A stretch of 64,000 bases of DNA from Pseudoalteromonas sp. T1lg23B (GCF_002964665.1 NZ_PQBZ01000034.1:682429-746428), one strand, 5' to 3'; positions 43,304 through 53,106 are shown, numbered from the stretch's first letter. The notes: generated by a model not told the origin, from the letters alone. Numbers and translations: made by a program.

Positions 43304-44371
43304 TTATCTTTGCAAGCTTGCTGAAAAATCCAGCATACGGTTCAGCGAGCGTAATGCTCCTTCACGCAAGTCCATATCCACAAACACTTCTTTTCCTTGT
43401 GGGTCAACAAGGGCTTCTTCTATCGCTTTTAAGCCATTCATTGCCATCCAAGGGCAGTGTGCGCAACTCTTACATGTCGCGCCCTCACCAGCTGTGGGTG
43501 CTTCAAAAAACTCTTTCTCAGGACATAGCTGTTGCATTTTATAGAATATGCCACGGTCTGTAGCAACAATGAACTTGTTGTTTGCCATCGTTTGTGCAGC
43601 TTTAATCAACTGGCTGGTGGAACCAACCGCATCAGCTAACTCAACAATTTCCGCAGGCGACTCAGGGTGTACTAACACGGCCGCGTCAGGGTATAACGCT
43701 TTCATGTCTTTTAACGCTTTGGTTTTAAATTCGTCATGAACGATACAGGCACCGTTCCACATGATCATATCTGCGCCCGTTTTCTTTTGGATATATGACC
43801 CTAAATGTTTGTCTGGGCCCCAGATGATTTTCTCACCTTGTTCATCCAAATGCTCAACAATTTCAAGTGCACACGATGAGGTCACAATCCAATCAGCACG
43901 AGCTTTAACAGCTGTTGATGTGTTAGCGTAAACCACAACTTTTCTATCTGGGTGTTGATCACAAAACGCTGAGAACTCATCGATTGGACAACCGACATCC
44001 AATGAACAGGTTGCGGCAAGTGTTGGCATCACCACAGTTTTGTTCGGTGTTAGGATTTTTGCGGTCTCCCCCATAAAACGCACACCTGCGACGACGATGA
44101 TATCCGCATCGTGCTTAGCACCAAAACGCGCCATCTCTAACGAATCAGCCACACAACCACCAGTCTCCTCAGCCAATGCTTGGATCTCTGGATCTGTATA
44201 ATAGTGGGCAACCAAAACTGCATTTTTCTCTTTTAACAAAGATTTGATGCGCGCTTTATATGCCAGCTTCTCGTCATCAGACAAAGGGGCAGGCTTAGGA
44301 GGAAAAATATAATCCTCGGGCATGATTTGTTCAGCTAAACTCATTTTTCGACCACTGTAGTCATATTGCAT
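43304..44371 (-). CDS. nadA: Quinolinate synthase NadA
   Basis: A 355-residue quinolinate synthase that condenses iminoaspartate and dihydroxyacetone phosphate in NAD biosynthesis. It contains [22 protein letters not shown] near 55-77, [20 protein letters not shown] and the C-terminal [15 protein letters not shown], and so the cysteines needed for the [4Fe-4S] cluster. The ATG at 44371 or the one at 44344 ([12 protein letters not shown]) may be used; neither has a strong site. Conserved neighbour of the tRNA-Lys array and Tol-Pal genes. Confidence 0.96.
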   Translation of the reverse strand: MQYDYSGRKMSLAEQIMPEDYIFPPKPAPLSDDEKLAYKARIKSLLKEKNAVLVAHYYTDPEIQALAEETGGCVADSLEMARFGAKHDADIIVVAGVRFMGETAKILTPNKTVVMPTLAATCSLDVGCPIDEFSAFCDQHPDRKVVVYANTSTAVKARADWIVTSSCALEIVEHLDEQGEKIIWGPDKHLGSYIQKKTGADMIMWNGACIVHDEFKTKALKDMKALYPDAAVLVHPESPAEIVELADAVGSTSQLIKAAQTMANNKFIVATDRGIFYKMQQLCPEKEFFEAPTAGEGATCKSCAHCPWMAMNGLKAIEEALVDPQGKEVFVDMDLREGALRSLNRMLDFSASLQR

Positions 44372-44471
44372 AATTGCAGCGAATTATACGTAAACGAGCG
44401 CAAGAATCCTAGTCAATGACGACCATAAGAAAGAATAATTAAGAATATATTAAAAGGGGAGTATCTGGGAA

Positions 44472-44547
44472 TGGTGGGTCATGATGGACTTGAACCATCG
44501 ACCAATGGATTAAAAGTCCACTGCTCTACCAACTGAGCTAATGACCC
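44472..44547 (-). tRNA. tRNA-Lys (UUU), copy 7 in transcription order
   Basis: A 76-nt gene identical to its six neighbours, GGGTCATTAGCTCAG at the 5' end, anticodon loop CTTTTAA, encoded CCA at the 3' end. It is the last of the array before nadA. Confidence 0.98.
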
Positions 44548-44576
44548 GCTCTAAAATCGAGAATAGTTTTTTTGAA

Positions 44577-44652
44577 TGGTGGGTCATGATGGACTTGAAC
44601 CATCGACCAATGGATTAAAAGTCCACTGCTCTACCAACTGAGCTAATGACCC
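44577..44652 (-). tRNA. tRNA-Lys (UUU), copy 6 in transcription order
   Basis: A 76-nt copy identical to the others of the array, with anticodon UUU and encoded CCA; 29-bp spacer to the next copy. Confidence 0.98.
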
Positions 44653-44679
44653 GCTCAAAAAAAGAGAATAGGTTTTGAA

Positions 44680-44755
44680 TGGTGGGTCATGATGGACTTG
44701 AACCATCGACCAATGGATTAAAAGTCCACTGCTCTACCAACTGAGCTAATGACCC
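44680..44755 (-). tRNA. tRNA-Lys (UUU), copy 5 in transcription order
   Basis: A 76-nt copy identical to the others of the array, with anticodon UUU and encoded CCA; 27-bp spacer to the next copy. Confidence 0.98.
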
Positions 44756-44783
44756 GCTCTGAATTCAAAACTAATTTTGTAAA

Positions 44784-44859
44784 TGGTGGGTCATGATGGA
44801 CTTGAACCATCGACCAATGGATTAAAAGTCCACTGCTCTACCAACTGAGCTAATGACCC
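44784..44859 (-). tRNA. tRNA-Lys (UUU), copy 4 in transcription order
   Basis: A 76-nt copy identical to the others of the array, with anticodon UUU and encoded CCA; 28-bp spacer to the next copy. Confidence 0.98.
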
Positions 44860-44887
44860 GCTCGGGTTATCCTAAATATTGCATTGA

Positions 44888-44963
44888 TGGTGGGTCATGA
44901 TGGACTTGAACCATCGACCAATGGATTAAAAGTCCACTGCTCTACCAACTGAGCTAATGACCC
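44888..44963 (-). tRNA. tRNA-Lys (UUU), copy 3 in transcription order
   Basis: A 76-nt copy identical to the others of the array, with anticodon UUU and encoded CCA; 28-bp spacer to the next copy. Confidence 0.98.
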
Positions 44964-44990
44964 GCTCTAATATCAATACATATCTGTAAA

Positions 44991-45066
44991 TGGTGGGTCA
45001 TGATGGACTTGAACCATCGACCAATGGATTAAAAGTCCACTGCTCTACCAACTGAGCTAATGACCC
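44991..45066 (-). tRNA. tRNA-Lys (UUU), copy 2 in transcription order
   Basis: A 76-nt copy identical to the others of the array, with anticodon UUU and encoded CCA; 27-bp spacer to the next copy. Confidence 0.98.
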
Positions 45067-45091
45067 GCTCGGATAACATTTACAAAATAAG

Positions 45092-45167
45092 TGGTGGGTC
45101 ATGATGGACTTGAACCATCGACCAATGGATTAAAAGTCCACTGCTCTACCAACTGAGCTAATGACCC
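45092..45167 (-). tRNA. tRNA-Lys (UUU), copy 1 in transcription order
   Basis: The first copy read from the array promoter at 45216-45243. It is 76 nt, identical to the other six, with anticodon UUU and encoded CCA; 25-bp spacer to the next copy. Confidence 0.98.
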
Positions 45168-45215
45168 ACTTAGTGCAGCAGTTTGATTTGAACCAATCGC
45201 CTGCTGCGGGCGCTT

Positions 45216-45243
45216 ATAATACTTATTTAAAAAATGAGTGCAA
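45216..45243 (-). promoter_or_regulatory. Promoter of the tRNA-Lys array
   Basis: On the minus strand TTGCAC, a 16-bp spacer and TATTAT, then AAGCGCCCGC. The GC-rich discriminator is typical of stringently controlled tRNA promoters. The leader to the first tRNA is about 40 nt. Confidence 0.75.
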
Positions 45244-45319
45244 CTGAAATACGTAGTTTTTTTCAGTTTTTGTGTCTAAGCGCCTAATTTTAAACCATTG
45301 TGGCAAAAAATCACGCCAT

Positions 45320-46069
45320 TTAGATCTTCGCAAGACGTTCTGTGGCTAATTTAGCAGCAGTCGTACTTGGGTATTCCGAGATCAAAGTATTTAAGATTTG
45401 CTTAGCTAAATCCAAGTTACCCTGCTTTTGATACAAGGCACCTAACTTTAACATCGCATCTGGACGTTTGTTCGATTCAGGAAACTGCTCTACAACTGTT
45501 TTAAAATGTATCACAGCATTTGCGTCATCATTCTTTATCGACTGTAGTTGCCCTAACCAGTAATGTGCGTTTGGAATATACACCGATTGTGGGAAAGTTG
45601 CTAAAAAGTTCTGAAACTCAGGGATCGCAGCATCATATCGCTTGTCCTGCATGATCAACGCTACAGCACGGTCATATGCTTCATTCTCATTTAAGTCATT
45701 GCTGATGGCTTGTGAGCTGTCTACAGTCGTTGCAACCGAAGTACTATTTGATTGCTCATATACCTTAGATACCCGATTTTCAATTTCTTGATACAGTTCA
45801 CGTTGACGCTGAAGCACTTTCTCAAGCTTGTAGCTTTGCTCTTCTGTCACACCACGAACTTGACTCACTTCGTCTTGCAATAAATTGAGCTGTTGTTGTA
45901 ACTCTATTTGCAACATATTACGTGTTTGCATCATGCGCTCTAATTGCGCAATACGTTGCTCTAAAGAACCTGGGTTATTTGCAGCTTCAGAAACAGGAGC
46001 GGGAGCAGCCCAGACTTGGGTGCTCCCGCTTAGTAATAGTAGAGCTGCCAGAATATTATTCGGCTTCAT
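45320..46069 (-). CDS. cpoB: Cell division coordinator CpoB (YbgF)
   Basis: A 249-residue periplasmic protein. A signal peptide ends at about residue 21 (LLLLSGSTQVWA). Residues about 33-105 form a coiled coil used for trimerisation, and residues about 130-249 hold TPR repeats (YDRAVALIMQDKRYDAAIPEF; PNAHYWLGQLQ; PDAMLKLGALY). CpoB links PBP1B and Tol action during outer membrane constriction. It follows pal by 15 bp, as the last gene of the tol operon. Confidence 0.95.
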   Translation of the reverse strand: MKPNNILAALLLLSGSTQVWAAPAPVSEAANNPGSLEQRIAQLERMMQTRNMLQIELQQQLNLLQDEVSQVRGVTEEQSYKLEKVLQRQRELYQEIENRVSKVYEQSNSTSVATTVDSSQAISNDLNENEAYDRAVALIMQDKRYDAAIPEFQNFLATFPQSVYIPNAHYWLGQLQSIKNDDANAVIHFKTVVEQFPESNKRPDAMLKLGALYQKQGNLDLAKQILNTLISEYPSTTAAKLATERLAKI

Positions 46070-46084
46070 AATCTCTCTTACTTA

Positions 46085-46621
46085 TTAGTATACAAGCACC
46101 GCGCGACGGTTTTTAGCAAACGCTTCTTCTGTGCGTGATTTAACCATTGGCTTTTCTTCACCATAGCTAACAACAGAAATTTGGCTGTCTGAAACACCTA
46201 AACTTTGTAGATATTTTTCAACCGCTTTACCACGGCTCTCACCTAGTGCGATATTGTACTCAGGCGTACCACGCTCATCCGCGTGACCTTCAATCAGTAC
46301 TTTCACGCTTGGGTTCTTAACTAGGAAATCTGCGTGAGCTTGTAATAGCTCAGCGTACTGGCTTTGAATCGTTGACTTATCAAAGTCAAAATAAACGATT
46401 TGCTCTTGACGCAACGCTTCATACTTTTCACGTAACTTCTCTTCTGCTGATTTTTCACGAGAAATAGTATTTACGTCTACTTGATTGTTCGCATCATTAG
46501 TTGCAGCCTGGTTGCTTTCATTTGCTGCACCTTCATCAACACTTGAAGAAGAGCTACATGCCGCTAGCGTCATTACTGGTAAAGCCACCAATAGCGCTTT
46601 TAAAGTTTTATTAAGTTGCAT
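46085..46621 (-). CDS. pal: Peptidoglycan-associated lipoprotein Pal
   Basis: A 178-residue outer membrane lipoprotein. The lipobox LAAC places the lipidated cysteine at residue 22, followed by a serine-rich linker. The C-terminal OmpA-like domain (about 70-178) carries VYFDFDKSTIQ, IEGHADERGTPEYNIALGES and NRRAVLVY, which bind peptidoglycan. Pal works with TolB. It has its own short gap of 41 bp after tolB and is the fifth gene of tolQRAB-pal-cpoB. Confidence 0.97.
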   Translation of the reverse strand: MQLNKTLKALLVALPVMTLAACSSSSSVDEGAANESNQAATNDANNQVDVNTISREKSAEEKLREKYEALRQEQIVYFDFDKSTIQSQYAELLQAHADFLVKNPSVKVLIEGHADERGTPEYNIALGESRGKAVEKYLQSLGVSDSQISVVSYGEEKPMVKSRTEEAFAKNRRAVLVY

Positions 46622-46662
46622 CGAGTATATTCCTATTTGTAAAATTCAAACCAGCAAAATTG

Positions 46663-48018
46663 TTATAAAAATGGCGACCAGGCCGGAGCCTTTACTTGTC
46701 CATCCGAAACGGGAAGTCGCGCTTTAAATCGACCATCCATAGACACCAAAGCCAGTACCTGCTCGTTGTTATGTAGCGTGCTATAAATGATCATTGAGCC
46801 ATTTGGTGCAATACTGGGAGATTCATCTAAACGCGTTCTCGTCAATACTTGAAACAGCCCCGATTCTAATTCTTTTTTAGCAATATGATATTTGCCAAGC
46901 GTTCTATTCACCATAATCAATTGTTGACCATCAGGGCTAATAGATCCAGCAAGGTTCATATCGCCGTCAAAGGTAATACGCTTTGACCTACCAGTCTGTA
47001 AATTTAACTTATATATCTGGGCATTACCACCCCTTTCAGACGTATACACAATTTCTTTACCATTTGGATGCCAAGATGGCTCAGTATCTATACTACGGTG
47101 CTTAGTTAAACGTCTTGTTTGTTTGGTTTTAAGGTCCATAAGATAGACTTCTGTGGCGCCCCCAGAATCTTTTGATAGCACAAGAAGTAACTGTGTCCCA
47201 TCCGGTGAAAACTGAGGTGCGCCATTGATACCTGGAAAGCTAGTCATCACTTCTCGCTTTCCGGTGTAGAGATCTTGAATGATAATTTGCGATTGACGGT
47301 TTTCAAAGGTCACATAAGCCAACTTGTTACCATCTGGTGACCATGCAGGCGACATCAGCGGCTCTTTTGAACGCAATAGAACTTGTTCGTTATAGCCATC
47401 GTAATCCGCTACAACTAATTGATAAGGTTTATCTTCGCCATCACGTACAATAACATACGCAATTTTGGTACGAAATGCGCCACGTTCGCCGGTCAACGAC
47501 TCATATACCACATCACTGATTTGATGTGCATAACGTCTAAACCCTTCGCTCGTAATGATACTTTGTCTGGCTTCTTGAATATGGTCTTGGCTTTTCATCA
47601 GCTTGCCATTACTCATCATGCGCGTTTCGCCCCCTGTTATCTGGGCACGAATAACATCAATTAACTCATACTTTACTAAATATCTTCCGCCAGGTTGCTG
47701 CTGTACAGACCCAACAACTATGGCCTCAACCCCCTTTTCTACCCAGGCGTTGTAGTCCACATCTTCATCACTGGTTGGTAGCTGTGGCATGTCTGCAAGC
47801 GCTAGAGGCTTGAACTTACCACTGCGCATCAAGTCAGCAGCAATCACGTCGCTGAGCTGTGATGGTAGCTGACCAACCCCGTCAAACTTAAATGGCACAA
47901 TAGCTATCGGTCTGGCACTGTCTATGCCTTCCGTTATGACAATTTCAAGTGCAGCGTTAGCCACACCATGAATGCCAAAAGCAACTATGATTAACAAGTT
48001 TCTCAATCGGTTAAACAT
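46663..48018 (-). CDS. tolB: Tol-Pal system protein TolB
   Basis: A 451-residue periplasmic protein. A signal peptide lies at residues 1-21 ([12 protein letters not shown]). The N-terminal domain (about 22-160) is followed by a six-bladed propeller (about 175-430) with repeated SPDG/W-SPDG-type turns: [65 protein letters not shown]. It binds Pal. It lies between tolA and pal. Confidence 0.97.
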   Translation of the reverse strand: MFNRLRNLLIIVAFGIHGVANAALEIVITEGIDSARPIAIVPFKFDGVGQLPSQLSDVIAADLMRSGKFKPLALADMPQLPTSDEDVDYNAWVEKGVEAIVVGSVQQQPGGRYLVKYELIDVIRAQITGGETRMMSNGKLMKSQDHIQEARQSIITSEGFRRYAHQISDVVYESLTGERGAFRTKIAYVIVRDGEDKPYQLVVADYDGYNEQVLLRSKEPLMSPAWSPDGNKLAYVTFENRQSQIIIQDLYTGKREVMTSFPGINGAPQFSPDGTQLLLVLSKDSGGATEVYLMDLKTKQTRRLTKHRSIDTEPSWHPNGKEIVYTSERGGNAQIYKLNLQTGRSKRITFDGDMNLAGSISPDGQQLIMVNRTLGKYHIAKKELESGLFQVLTRTRLDESPSIAPNGSMIIYSTLHNNEQVLALVSMDGRFKARLPVSDGQVKAPAWSPFL

Positions 48019-48027
48019 AAGTTTCCT

Positions 48028-48966
48028 TTATAAATTGGGTTTAATGGTTAAATTAATATTTTTTAGTTCTTCAAACACATCTTTTTCTTTTGATACCGGC
48101 AACGTATCGGCCATTCGTACCGCTCTAAGTGCAGCATCACAAACTAGCTTATCACCGCCTAAGGAGGTGACGCTCGTCACCAGACCGTTGAACGCTAAGC
48201 GAATGTTAACTCGACACTCTTTACCGCGCATCTTTTCATCCGTTAGCAAATTCTGTTGGATCCGCTGTGTGATCAATGCTTGATATTTCTCTACCTCTGT
48301 AAGCACTTGTTGCTGACGTATGCGGTTTCTTGCCGCTTGCTCTTTAGCCAATTGCTCTTGTAACATTTTTTCTTCAAGGGCTTTTTGACGTGCAACTTCA
48401 GCTTCTTCAGCCTTACGCTTCTCTTCCGCCTCTCGACGTTTTCTGGCTTCTTCTGCTTTACGTAACGCATCTTCTTCCGCTTTACGTTTATCGGCGGCTG
48501 CCTTAGCTGCTTTTTCAGCCGCTAGTTTTTCCTGCTCAGCTTTTTGCGCTTTTTCACGCTGCTTTTTCTCAATTTCACGCGCTTTTTTGGCTTGTGCTTC
48601 AGCTTGACGTTTTTCTTCTTCCTTTGCTTTACGTTGCTGCTCTAACTTGGCAATCCGACGAGCTTCCGCTTCACGGTCTTGTCTAGCTTGCTGCGCACGT
48701 CTTTCGAGATCTCGAATACGCTTCTCTTCCGCCTTCTTCTGCGCGTCTTCTTTTTGCTTTAGTTCTGCAATTTTCTTCTCTACTGCATTTTGATCAACTG
48801 AAATCGCCGAAACCACCTTTTCCGATTGGGGTGTTTCGGGCACATTAAGCGTGACTTGCATTACCGTGGGCGTGGGCACTTTAAAAGTTGCACTGGCAAA
48901 AAGAAAACCTGCAATCGCAAGGTGTAAAAGTAAAGATTTTAACAATCCGCTTTGTAGTGAGCCCAT
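48028..48966 (-). CDS. tolA: Cell envelope protein TolA
   Basis: A 312-residue protein with one N-terminal membrane helix (about 8-26, LLKSLLLHLAIAGFLFASA), a long Lys/Glu/Ala-rich helical domain (about 60-215) and a globular C-terminal domain (about 220-312, GKECRVNIRLAFNGLVTSVT). It spans the periplasm and couples TolQ/TolR force to TolB and Pal. It starts 2 bp after tolR, so the two are coupled. Confidence 0.95.
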   Translation of the reverse strand: MGSLQSGLLKSLLLHLAIAGFLFASATFKVPTPTVMQVTLNVPETPQSEKVVSAISVDQNAVEKKIAELKQKEDAQKKAEEKRIRDLERRAQQARQDREAEARRIAKLEQQRKAKEEEKRQAEAQAKKAREIEKKQREKAQKAEQEKLAAEKAAKAAADKRKAEEDALRKAEEARKRREAEEKRKAEEAEVARQKALEEKMLQEQLAKEQAARNRIRQQQVLTEVEKYQALITQRIQQNLLTDEKMRGKECRVNIRLAFNGLVTSVTSLGGDKLVCDAALRAVRMADTLPVSKEKDVFEELKNINLTIKPNL

Positions 48967-48968
48967 GG

Positions 48969-49394
48969 CTATTCCTCAAATGATTTCGTCATTAAACCCA
49001 CCGACGGCACACCCGCATTCTTTAAAAAGTCCATTAGAAGTAGAACTTCTTGATATGACACTTTGCCTGAGCCTTTAATCATCACCGGAGTTTCTGGGTT
49101 TTGTTGCAGCTTAAGCTTAATAACCGCAGCAACCTCAACCGCATCCATCGGTGACTCGGGATCTGTTCCCACACTCACATAGTATCGCCCTTGTGAGTCA
49201 ATGCTAGCAATAATAGGGGGCGCATCTTTAGTTTCAACTAGATCAGACTCCTGCATTTGTGGCAAATCAACTTTTACCCCATGAGTGATGAGCGGTGCCG
49301 TAGCCATGAAGATGATCAACAACACCAACATGACATCGATGTAGGGTACAACATTTATCTCCGCCATTTGGCGGCGTTTCTTCCGCACATACAT
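48969..49394 (-). CDS. tolR: Tol-Pal system protein TolR
   Basis: A 141-residue ExbD/TolR-family protein. One membrane helix (about 17-35) contains VVPYIDVMLVLLIIFMATAP with the proton-path aspartate, followed by a periplasmic domain. It forms the motor with TolQ. It begins one base after the tolQ stop and leads directly into tolA. Confidence 0.96.
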   Translation of the reverse strand: MYVRKKRRQMAEINVVPYIDVMLVLLIIFMATAPLITHGVKVDLPQMQESDLVETKDAPPIIASIDSQGRYYVSVGTDPESPMDAVEVAAVIKLKLQQNPETPVMIKGSGKVSYQEVLLLMDFLKNAGVPSVGLMTKSFEE

Positions 49395-49395
49395 A

Positions 49396-50085
49396 TTACT
49401 TCGCCTCTGCAGAATTTGCGGTCTGACGGTGAAGAATATTTGAGAACTCTTCCATAAAGTTAACGTATTGAGTTTCAGCTCGCTCTACATCTTTCGCAAA
49501 ACGGTTGTAAGCCATAACTGCTGGAATCGCGGCAAACAAACCCATTGCAGTTGCTATCAAAGCTTCTGCGATACCCGGCGCAACCATCTGTAAAGTTGCC
49601 TGCTTTACCTCGCCCAAAGCAATGAACGCATTCATGATCCCCCAAACAGTACCAAATAGACCGATATAAGGACTGATTGAACCCACCGTTGCCAAAAAAG
49701 ATAAACCAGATTCTAGTTTTTCAATTTCACGTGATAAGGCAACGCGCATAGAACGGTGTGTGCCTTCTATCACCATCACCGCAGAAGGTGTACTACTTTT
49801 TTTGTGACGGGCAAACTCCTTAAAACCTGCCGCAAATAGTGCTTCTAATCCTGATGCGGGTACTGTTTTGGCACTTACTTCACCGTATAATTTACTGAGG
49901 TCCATACCAGACCAGAACTTACGTTCAAACTCTCTCGCTTCAGATACAGCCCGGCCAAGAATTCCTTTACGCTGAAAAATAATGGCCCAAGAGGCAATCG
50001 ACATCCCAACCAGTGTTAGCATCACAAGCTGTACTAATAAACTTGCTTTTAAAATTAGATCAATAAAATTGAGTCCCGATTCCAC
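49396..50085 (-). CDS. tolQ: Tol-Pal system protein TolQ
   Basis: A 229-residue ExbB/TolQ-family proton channel with three membrane helices, near 14-36, 132-155 ([20 protein letters not shown]) and 165-190 ([20 protein letters not shown]). It powers the Tol-Pal envelope machine. It is the first gene of the operon here: ybgC, normally upstream in gammaproteobacteria, is not present in the 794-bp space before ruvB. AGGAG precedes the ATG. Confidence 0.96.
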   Translation of the reverse strand: MESGLNFIDLILKASLLVQLVMLTLVGMSIASWAIIFQRKGILGRAVSEAREFERKFWSGMDLSKLYGEVSAKTVPASGLEALFAAGFKEFARHKKSSTPSAVMVIEGTHRSMRVALSREIEKLESGLSFLATVGSISPYIGLFGTVWGIMNAFIALGEVKQATLQMVAPGIAEALIATAMGLFAAIPAVMAYNRFAKDVERAETQYVNFMEEFSNILHRQTANSAEAK

Positions 50086-50169
50086 TTTTTTATACTCCTA
50101 ACGATTGTGTTTCGGCCGATGGCCTGCTACTTCACTCAATTGACTGTAAGCGACTATAAATGTTCAGTT

Positions 50170-50198
50170 AGTTTACTCACACATGCCAGCGCTTACAA
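50170..50198 (-). promoter_or_regulatory. Possible promoter of the tol operon
   Basis: On the minus strand TTGTAA, a 17-bp spacer and TAAACT, about 85 bp before the tolQ start. The -10 match is moderate. Confidence 0.4.
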
Positions 50199-50336
50199 TC
50201 TCATTACCGTGAATTACAGCTATTTGGCGACAAAGTGCGCAAAAATGTAACAACTCTCTCTCCCTCTCAAAAAAAACAACCCTAAAGGATTAGAGACGCA
50301 TTTTTAGCCTACACATAAAATGCGTATTTATTACTA

Positions 50337-50370
50337 ATTTATGCATAAATCAAACGCTTTATGCATAAAT
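50337..50370. repeat. Paired palindromes TTTATGCATAAA, 20 bp apart
   Basis: ATTTATGCATAAAT (50337-50350) and CTTTATGCATAAAT (50357-50370) share a perfect 12-bp palindromic core at a 20-bp distance, close to two helical turns. This is an operator-like arrangement in the long space between tolQ and ruvB. The bound factor is unknown. Confidence 0.6.
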
Positions 50371-50569
50371 CGCGAATAAAGTAACATATTTATATTGGTA
50401 AGACCAATTAACAACAAATAAACTAATACTCACAAATTGTGCAAAAACAAGCCAATACCAATAAAAACAATATGTTACATACTCATTAAGCACAAAAAAA
50501 CAACACTCATTGAGATAACAACAAAACCTGATATTAGTTTTTTTTATCTGAAAATAAAATTTTTCTAGT

Positions 50570-50598
50570 TTGATGAAATGCAAAAACATCTTTAATAT
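50570..50598 (+). promoter_or_regulatory. Strong sigma-70 promoter of a candidate small RNA
   Basis: TTGATG (50570-50575), a 17-bp spacer and TAATAT (50593-50598) on the plus strand, with transcription expected from about 50605. Confidence 0.7.
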
Positions 50599-50604
50599 AC
50601 ACCC

Positions 50605-50781
50605 TGTACTGAGCACACAGCATGATGAATGCACAAGCACAGTTGTTAGTAATATGATTTCTGATTTGTCGTATTACTGTTGATAAATGCATATTGGATA
50701 AAACCACTGTTCATTTATCAGTTCCCTGGATTACTTCCTTCAACTTGTTGTTTTGCCCGCTATCTTAGCGGGCTTTTTTTT
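50605..50781 (+). ncRNA. Candidate small RNA with two stem-loops and a terminator
   Basis: A plus-strand unit of about 177 nt. It has a promoter at 50570, stem AGTAATA (50648-50654)/TATTACT (50672-50678), stem TGATAAATG (50681-50689)/CATTTATCA (50712-50720), and the intrinsic terminator GCCCGC-TATCTTA-GCGGGC followed by eight Ts (50755-50781). No plus-strand gene lies upstream that the terminator could serve, since tolQ and ruvB are on the minus strand. The long U-run is typical of Hfq-bound RNAs. I do not recognise it as RyhB, Spot 42, GcvB, Qrr or CsrB. Confidence 0.55.
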
Positions 50782-50879
50782 GTCTTGAATTTGTGTGACA
50801 GTGTATCGGCAAAGCCTTAACCTTGACTGAAAGTGAACAGATTTATTGCACAGAGAGAAGCTGCAAACCTAGGTAAGAA

Positions 50880-51884
50880 CTAGGCTTGCGGTGTTAAGTT
50901 AAAATGAAGATACGCCGCATTAGAAGCAATACGACCTCGGGGAGTCCTTTGTATAAAACCTTGCTGGATCAAAAATGGTTCAATAACGTCCTCTATCGTT
51001 TCACGTTCTTCACCGATTGCTGCAGCCAAGTTGTCTAAACCGACAGGGCCACCCATAAACTTTTCAATGATGGCCAACAGATATTTACGGTCCATATAAT
51101 CAAACCCACATTTATCTACATCCACCATCTCCAGAGCCTGTTGCGCGATGTCTACACACACCTTCCCATCCCCTTTTACTTGTGCAAAATCGCGAACCCG
51201 TCTTAACAAGCGATTGGCGATACGAGGAGTGCCTCTTGAGCGTCTGGCAACCTCATCAGCACCTTCTGGGCTAATGCTTAGGTCTAAATAAAATGCAGAA
51301 CGGGAAATGATCTTGGCAAGATCTGCCACCGAATAAAATTCTAGGCGCTGCACGATACCAAATCTGTCCCTCAGGGGTGACGTCAACGAGCCTGCACGAG
51401 TTGTTGCGCCTATTAGAGTAAAAGGCGGTAAATCGAGCTTAATTGAACGTGCTGCCGGCCCTTCACCAATCATAATATCCAACTGATAGTCTTCCATCGC
51501 AGGATATAAAATTTCCTCTACTTGTGGGCTTAGGCGATGGATCTCGTCTATAAATAAAACATCCCCCTCTTCAAGGTTAGTCAGTAAGGCGGCTAAGTCT
51601 CCCGCCTTTTCCAACACTGGTCCAGAGGTTGTTTTAATATTCACTTCAAGTTCGTTGGCAACGATGTTAGCTAAGGTCGTTTTACCCAGTCCCGGAGGCC
51701 CAAATATCAATAAGTGATCCAACGCTTCGTCACGTGTGCGAGCAGCCTGAATGAATATTTCCATCTGCTTCTTTACATGCGCTTGCCCGGTGTAATCAGC
51801 CAGTAACTTAGGACGAATTGCCCTGTCGACAACATCTTCATTGCCCTGTACTTCTGGTTCTATTAATCTGTCGGCTTCTATCAT
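50880..51884 (-). CDS. ruvB: Holliday junction helicase RuvB
   Basis: A 334-residue AAA+ motor of branch migration. Walker A is GPPGLGKTT at 62-70, Walker B reads LFIDEIHRL, and the sensor/arginine finger region [15 protein letters not shown] is present; the C-terminal winged helix ends [14 protein letters not shown]. It follows ruvA by 6 bp and ends the ruvCAB cluster. Confidence 0.97.
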   Translation of the reverse strand: MIEADRLIEPEVQGNEDVVDRAIRPKLLADYTGQAHVKKQMEIFIQAARTRDEALDHLLIFGPPGLGKTTLANIVANELEVNIKTTSGPVLEKAGDLAALLTNLEEGDVLFIDEIHRLSPQVEEILYPAMEDYQLDIMIGEGPAARSIKLDLPPFTLIGATTRAGSLTSPLRDRFGIVQRLEFYSVADLAKIISRSAFYLDLSISPEGADEVARRSRGTPRIANRLLRRVRDFAQVKGDGKVCVDIAQQALEMVDVDKCGFDYMDRKYLLAIIEKFMGGPVGLDNLAAAIGEERETIEDVIEPFLIQQGFIQRTPRGRIASNAAYLHFNLTPQA

Positions 51885-51890
51885 AATGGC

Positions 51891-52508
51891 TTACATCATA
51901 GATTTGAGCGCTTCTTTGATCAGCGTCTCAGTGCTCATATTTGGTTGCGATACATTTTTAACCGCTTTAAATGCCTGTGCTTGTTTATAGCCTAATGCAA
52001 GTAAAGCAGCAACCGCATCATCCGCTGGAGTATCTGCAACTGTTGGGTTTTGCATTGGTTCAAGTACCGCAGCATCACTAAATGGCGTTAGCAGATCATG
52101 GCCAAAATTCTTCAACCTATCCTTCATTTCTAATACTAAACGTTCAGCGGTTTTTTTCCCAACTCCGGGGATTTTAACCAGCGTTGTCGCATCTTCATTA
52201 TTTACACACTGTATAAATTGTTCGGCTGACATACCAGATAAAATAGCTAATCCTAGTTTAGGGCCAACCCCATTGGCCTTTATCAACTCGCGAAATAATG
52301 CCCGCTCTTTTTTATGGTTAAAACCAAATAGTAACTGTGCGTCTTCACGCACCACAAAATGTGTATAGACTGCTGTTTTCTCGCCTATAGCAGGCAGTTC
52401 ATAGAAGCAGGTCATCGGCATCTGTACTTCATAGCCCACTCCTGCAACATCAAGTAAGATTTCCGGTGGTTGTTTTTCTAATAATGTACCACTGAGTCGT
52501 CCAATCAT
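51891..52508 (-). CDS. ruvA: Holliday junction protein RuvA
   Basis: A 205-residue protein that forms the tetramer holding the four-way junction. The N-terminal OB domain ([20 protein letters not shown]), the two HhH motifs ([15 protein letters not shown] and [15 protein letters not shown]) and the C-terminal UBA-like domain ([20 protein letters not shown]) that binds RuvB are all present. It sits between ruvC (8-bp gap) and ruvB. Confidence 0.97.
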   Translation of the reverse strand: MIGRLSGTLLEKQPPEILLDVAGVGYEVQMPMTCFYELPAIGEKTAVYTHFVVREDAQLLFGFNHKKERALFRELIKANGVGPKLGLAILSGMSAEQFIQCVNNEDATTLVKIPGVGKKTAERLVLEMKDRLKNFGHDLLTPFSDAAVLEPMQNPTVADTPADDAVAALLALGYKQAQAFKAVKNVSQPNMSTETLIKEALKSMM

Positions 52509-52516
52509 GCGTTTTC

Positions 52517-53038
52517 CTATCTAAGTCTGCGCCTTACCGTTTTGGTTGCACTGCCAGCAAGACGAATTAAATTTTGTTCTGAGTGAGCATGGCAGATTGC
52601 AATAGCTAGGGCATCGGCAGCATCCGCCTGTGGCGTACCCGGTAGTTTGAGGATTCGCTTAACCATCTCTTGTACTTGAGTTTTTTGCGCGCTTCCAGTA
52701 CCAACAACGGCTTGTTTAACCTGCCGAGCAGAATACTCATTCACAGGCACATCTTGCATAGTTGCGGCAACAATCGCCGCGCCTCTGGCTTGGCCAAGCT
52801 TTAGAGCAGAATCGGGGTTGTGCGCCATAAAAACTTGCTCGATAGCAAAGCTGCTTGGAGAGAATTGTTCGATTAACTGACTTACCCCTTGGTAAATCAT
52901 TTTCAACCTAATAGGAAATTCATGCTCTCCAAGTTTAATACAACCACTGCCTAAATACTGAAACTTTGAACCTTGGTGAGAGATCACACCATAGCCAGTA
53001 AAACGGGAACCAGGGTCTATGCCTAAAATAATTGCCAA
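52517..53038 (-). CDS. ruvC: Crossover junction endonuclease RuvC
   Basis: A 173-residue resolvase. [15 protein letters not shown] at 5-19 supplies the first catalytic aspartate, [23 protein letters not shown] supplies the glutamate, and the C-terminal [14 protein letters not shown] supplies the last two acidic residues. It resolves junctions held by RuvAB. It is the first of ruvC-ruvA-ruvB. yebC, usually next to it, is not seen. Confidence 0.97.
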   Translation of the reverse strand: MAIILGIDPGSRFTGYGVISHQGSKFQYLGSGCIKLGEHEFPIRLKMIYQGVSQLIEQFSPSSFAIEQVFMAHNPDSALKLGQARGAAIVAATMQDVPVNEYSARQVKQAVVGTGSAQKTQVQEMVKRILKLPGTPQADAADALAIAICHAHSEQNLIRLAGSATKTVRRRLR

Positions 53039-53106
53039 TATACTTACTCAGTCATTAGGTTTTGTGCATAATGCCAAAATACTGTATGAATTACCAGTTA
53101 TAAGTC

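Noticed and set aside
44472-45167. A CRISPR-like array of regular 76-base repeats with 25-29 base spacers
   Set aside because: The repeats are complete tRNA-Lys genes with cloverleaf, UUU anticodon and CCA end; no cas genes are near.
50359-50640. A 93-residue minus-strand frame between ruvB and tolQ
   Set aside because: Composition is dominated by Cys, Phe and Tyr from AT-rich DNA, there is no ribosome binding site, and it overlaps the small RNA promoter on the other strand.
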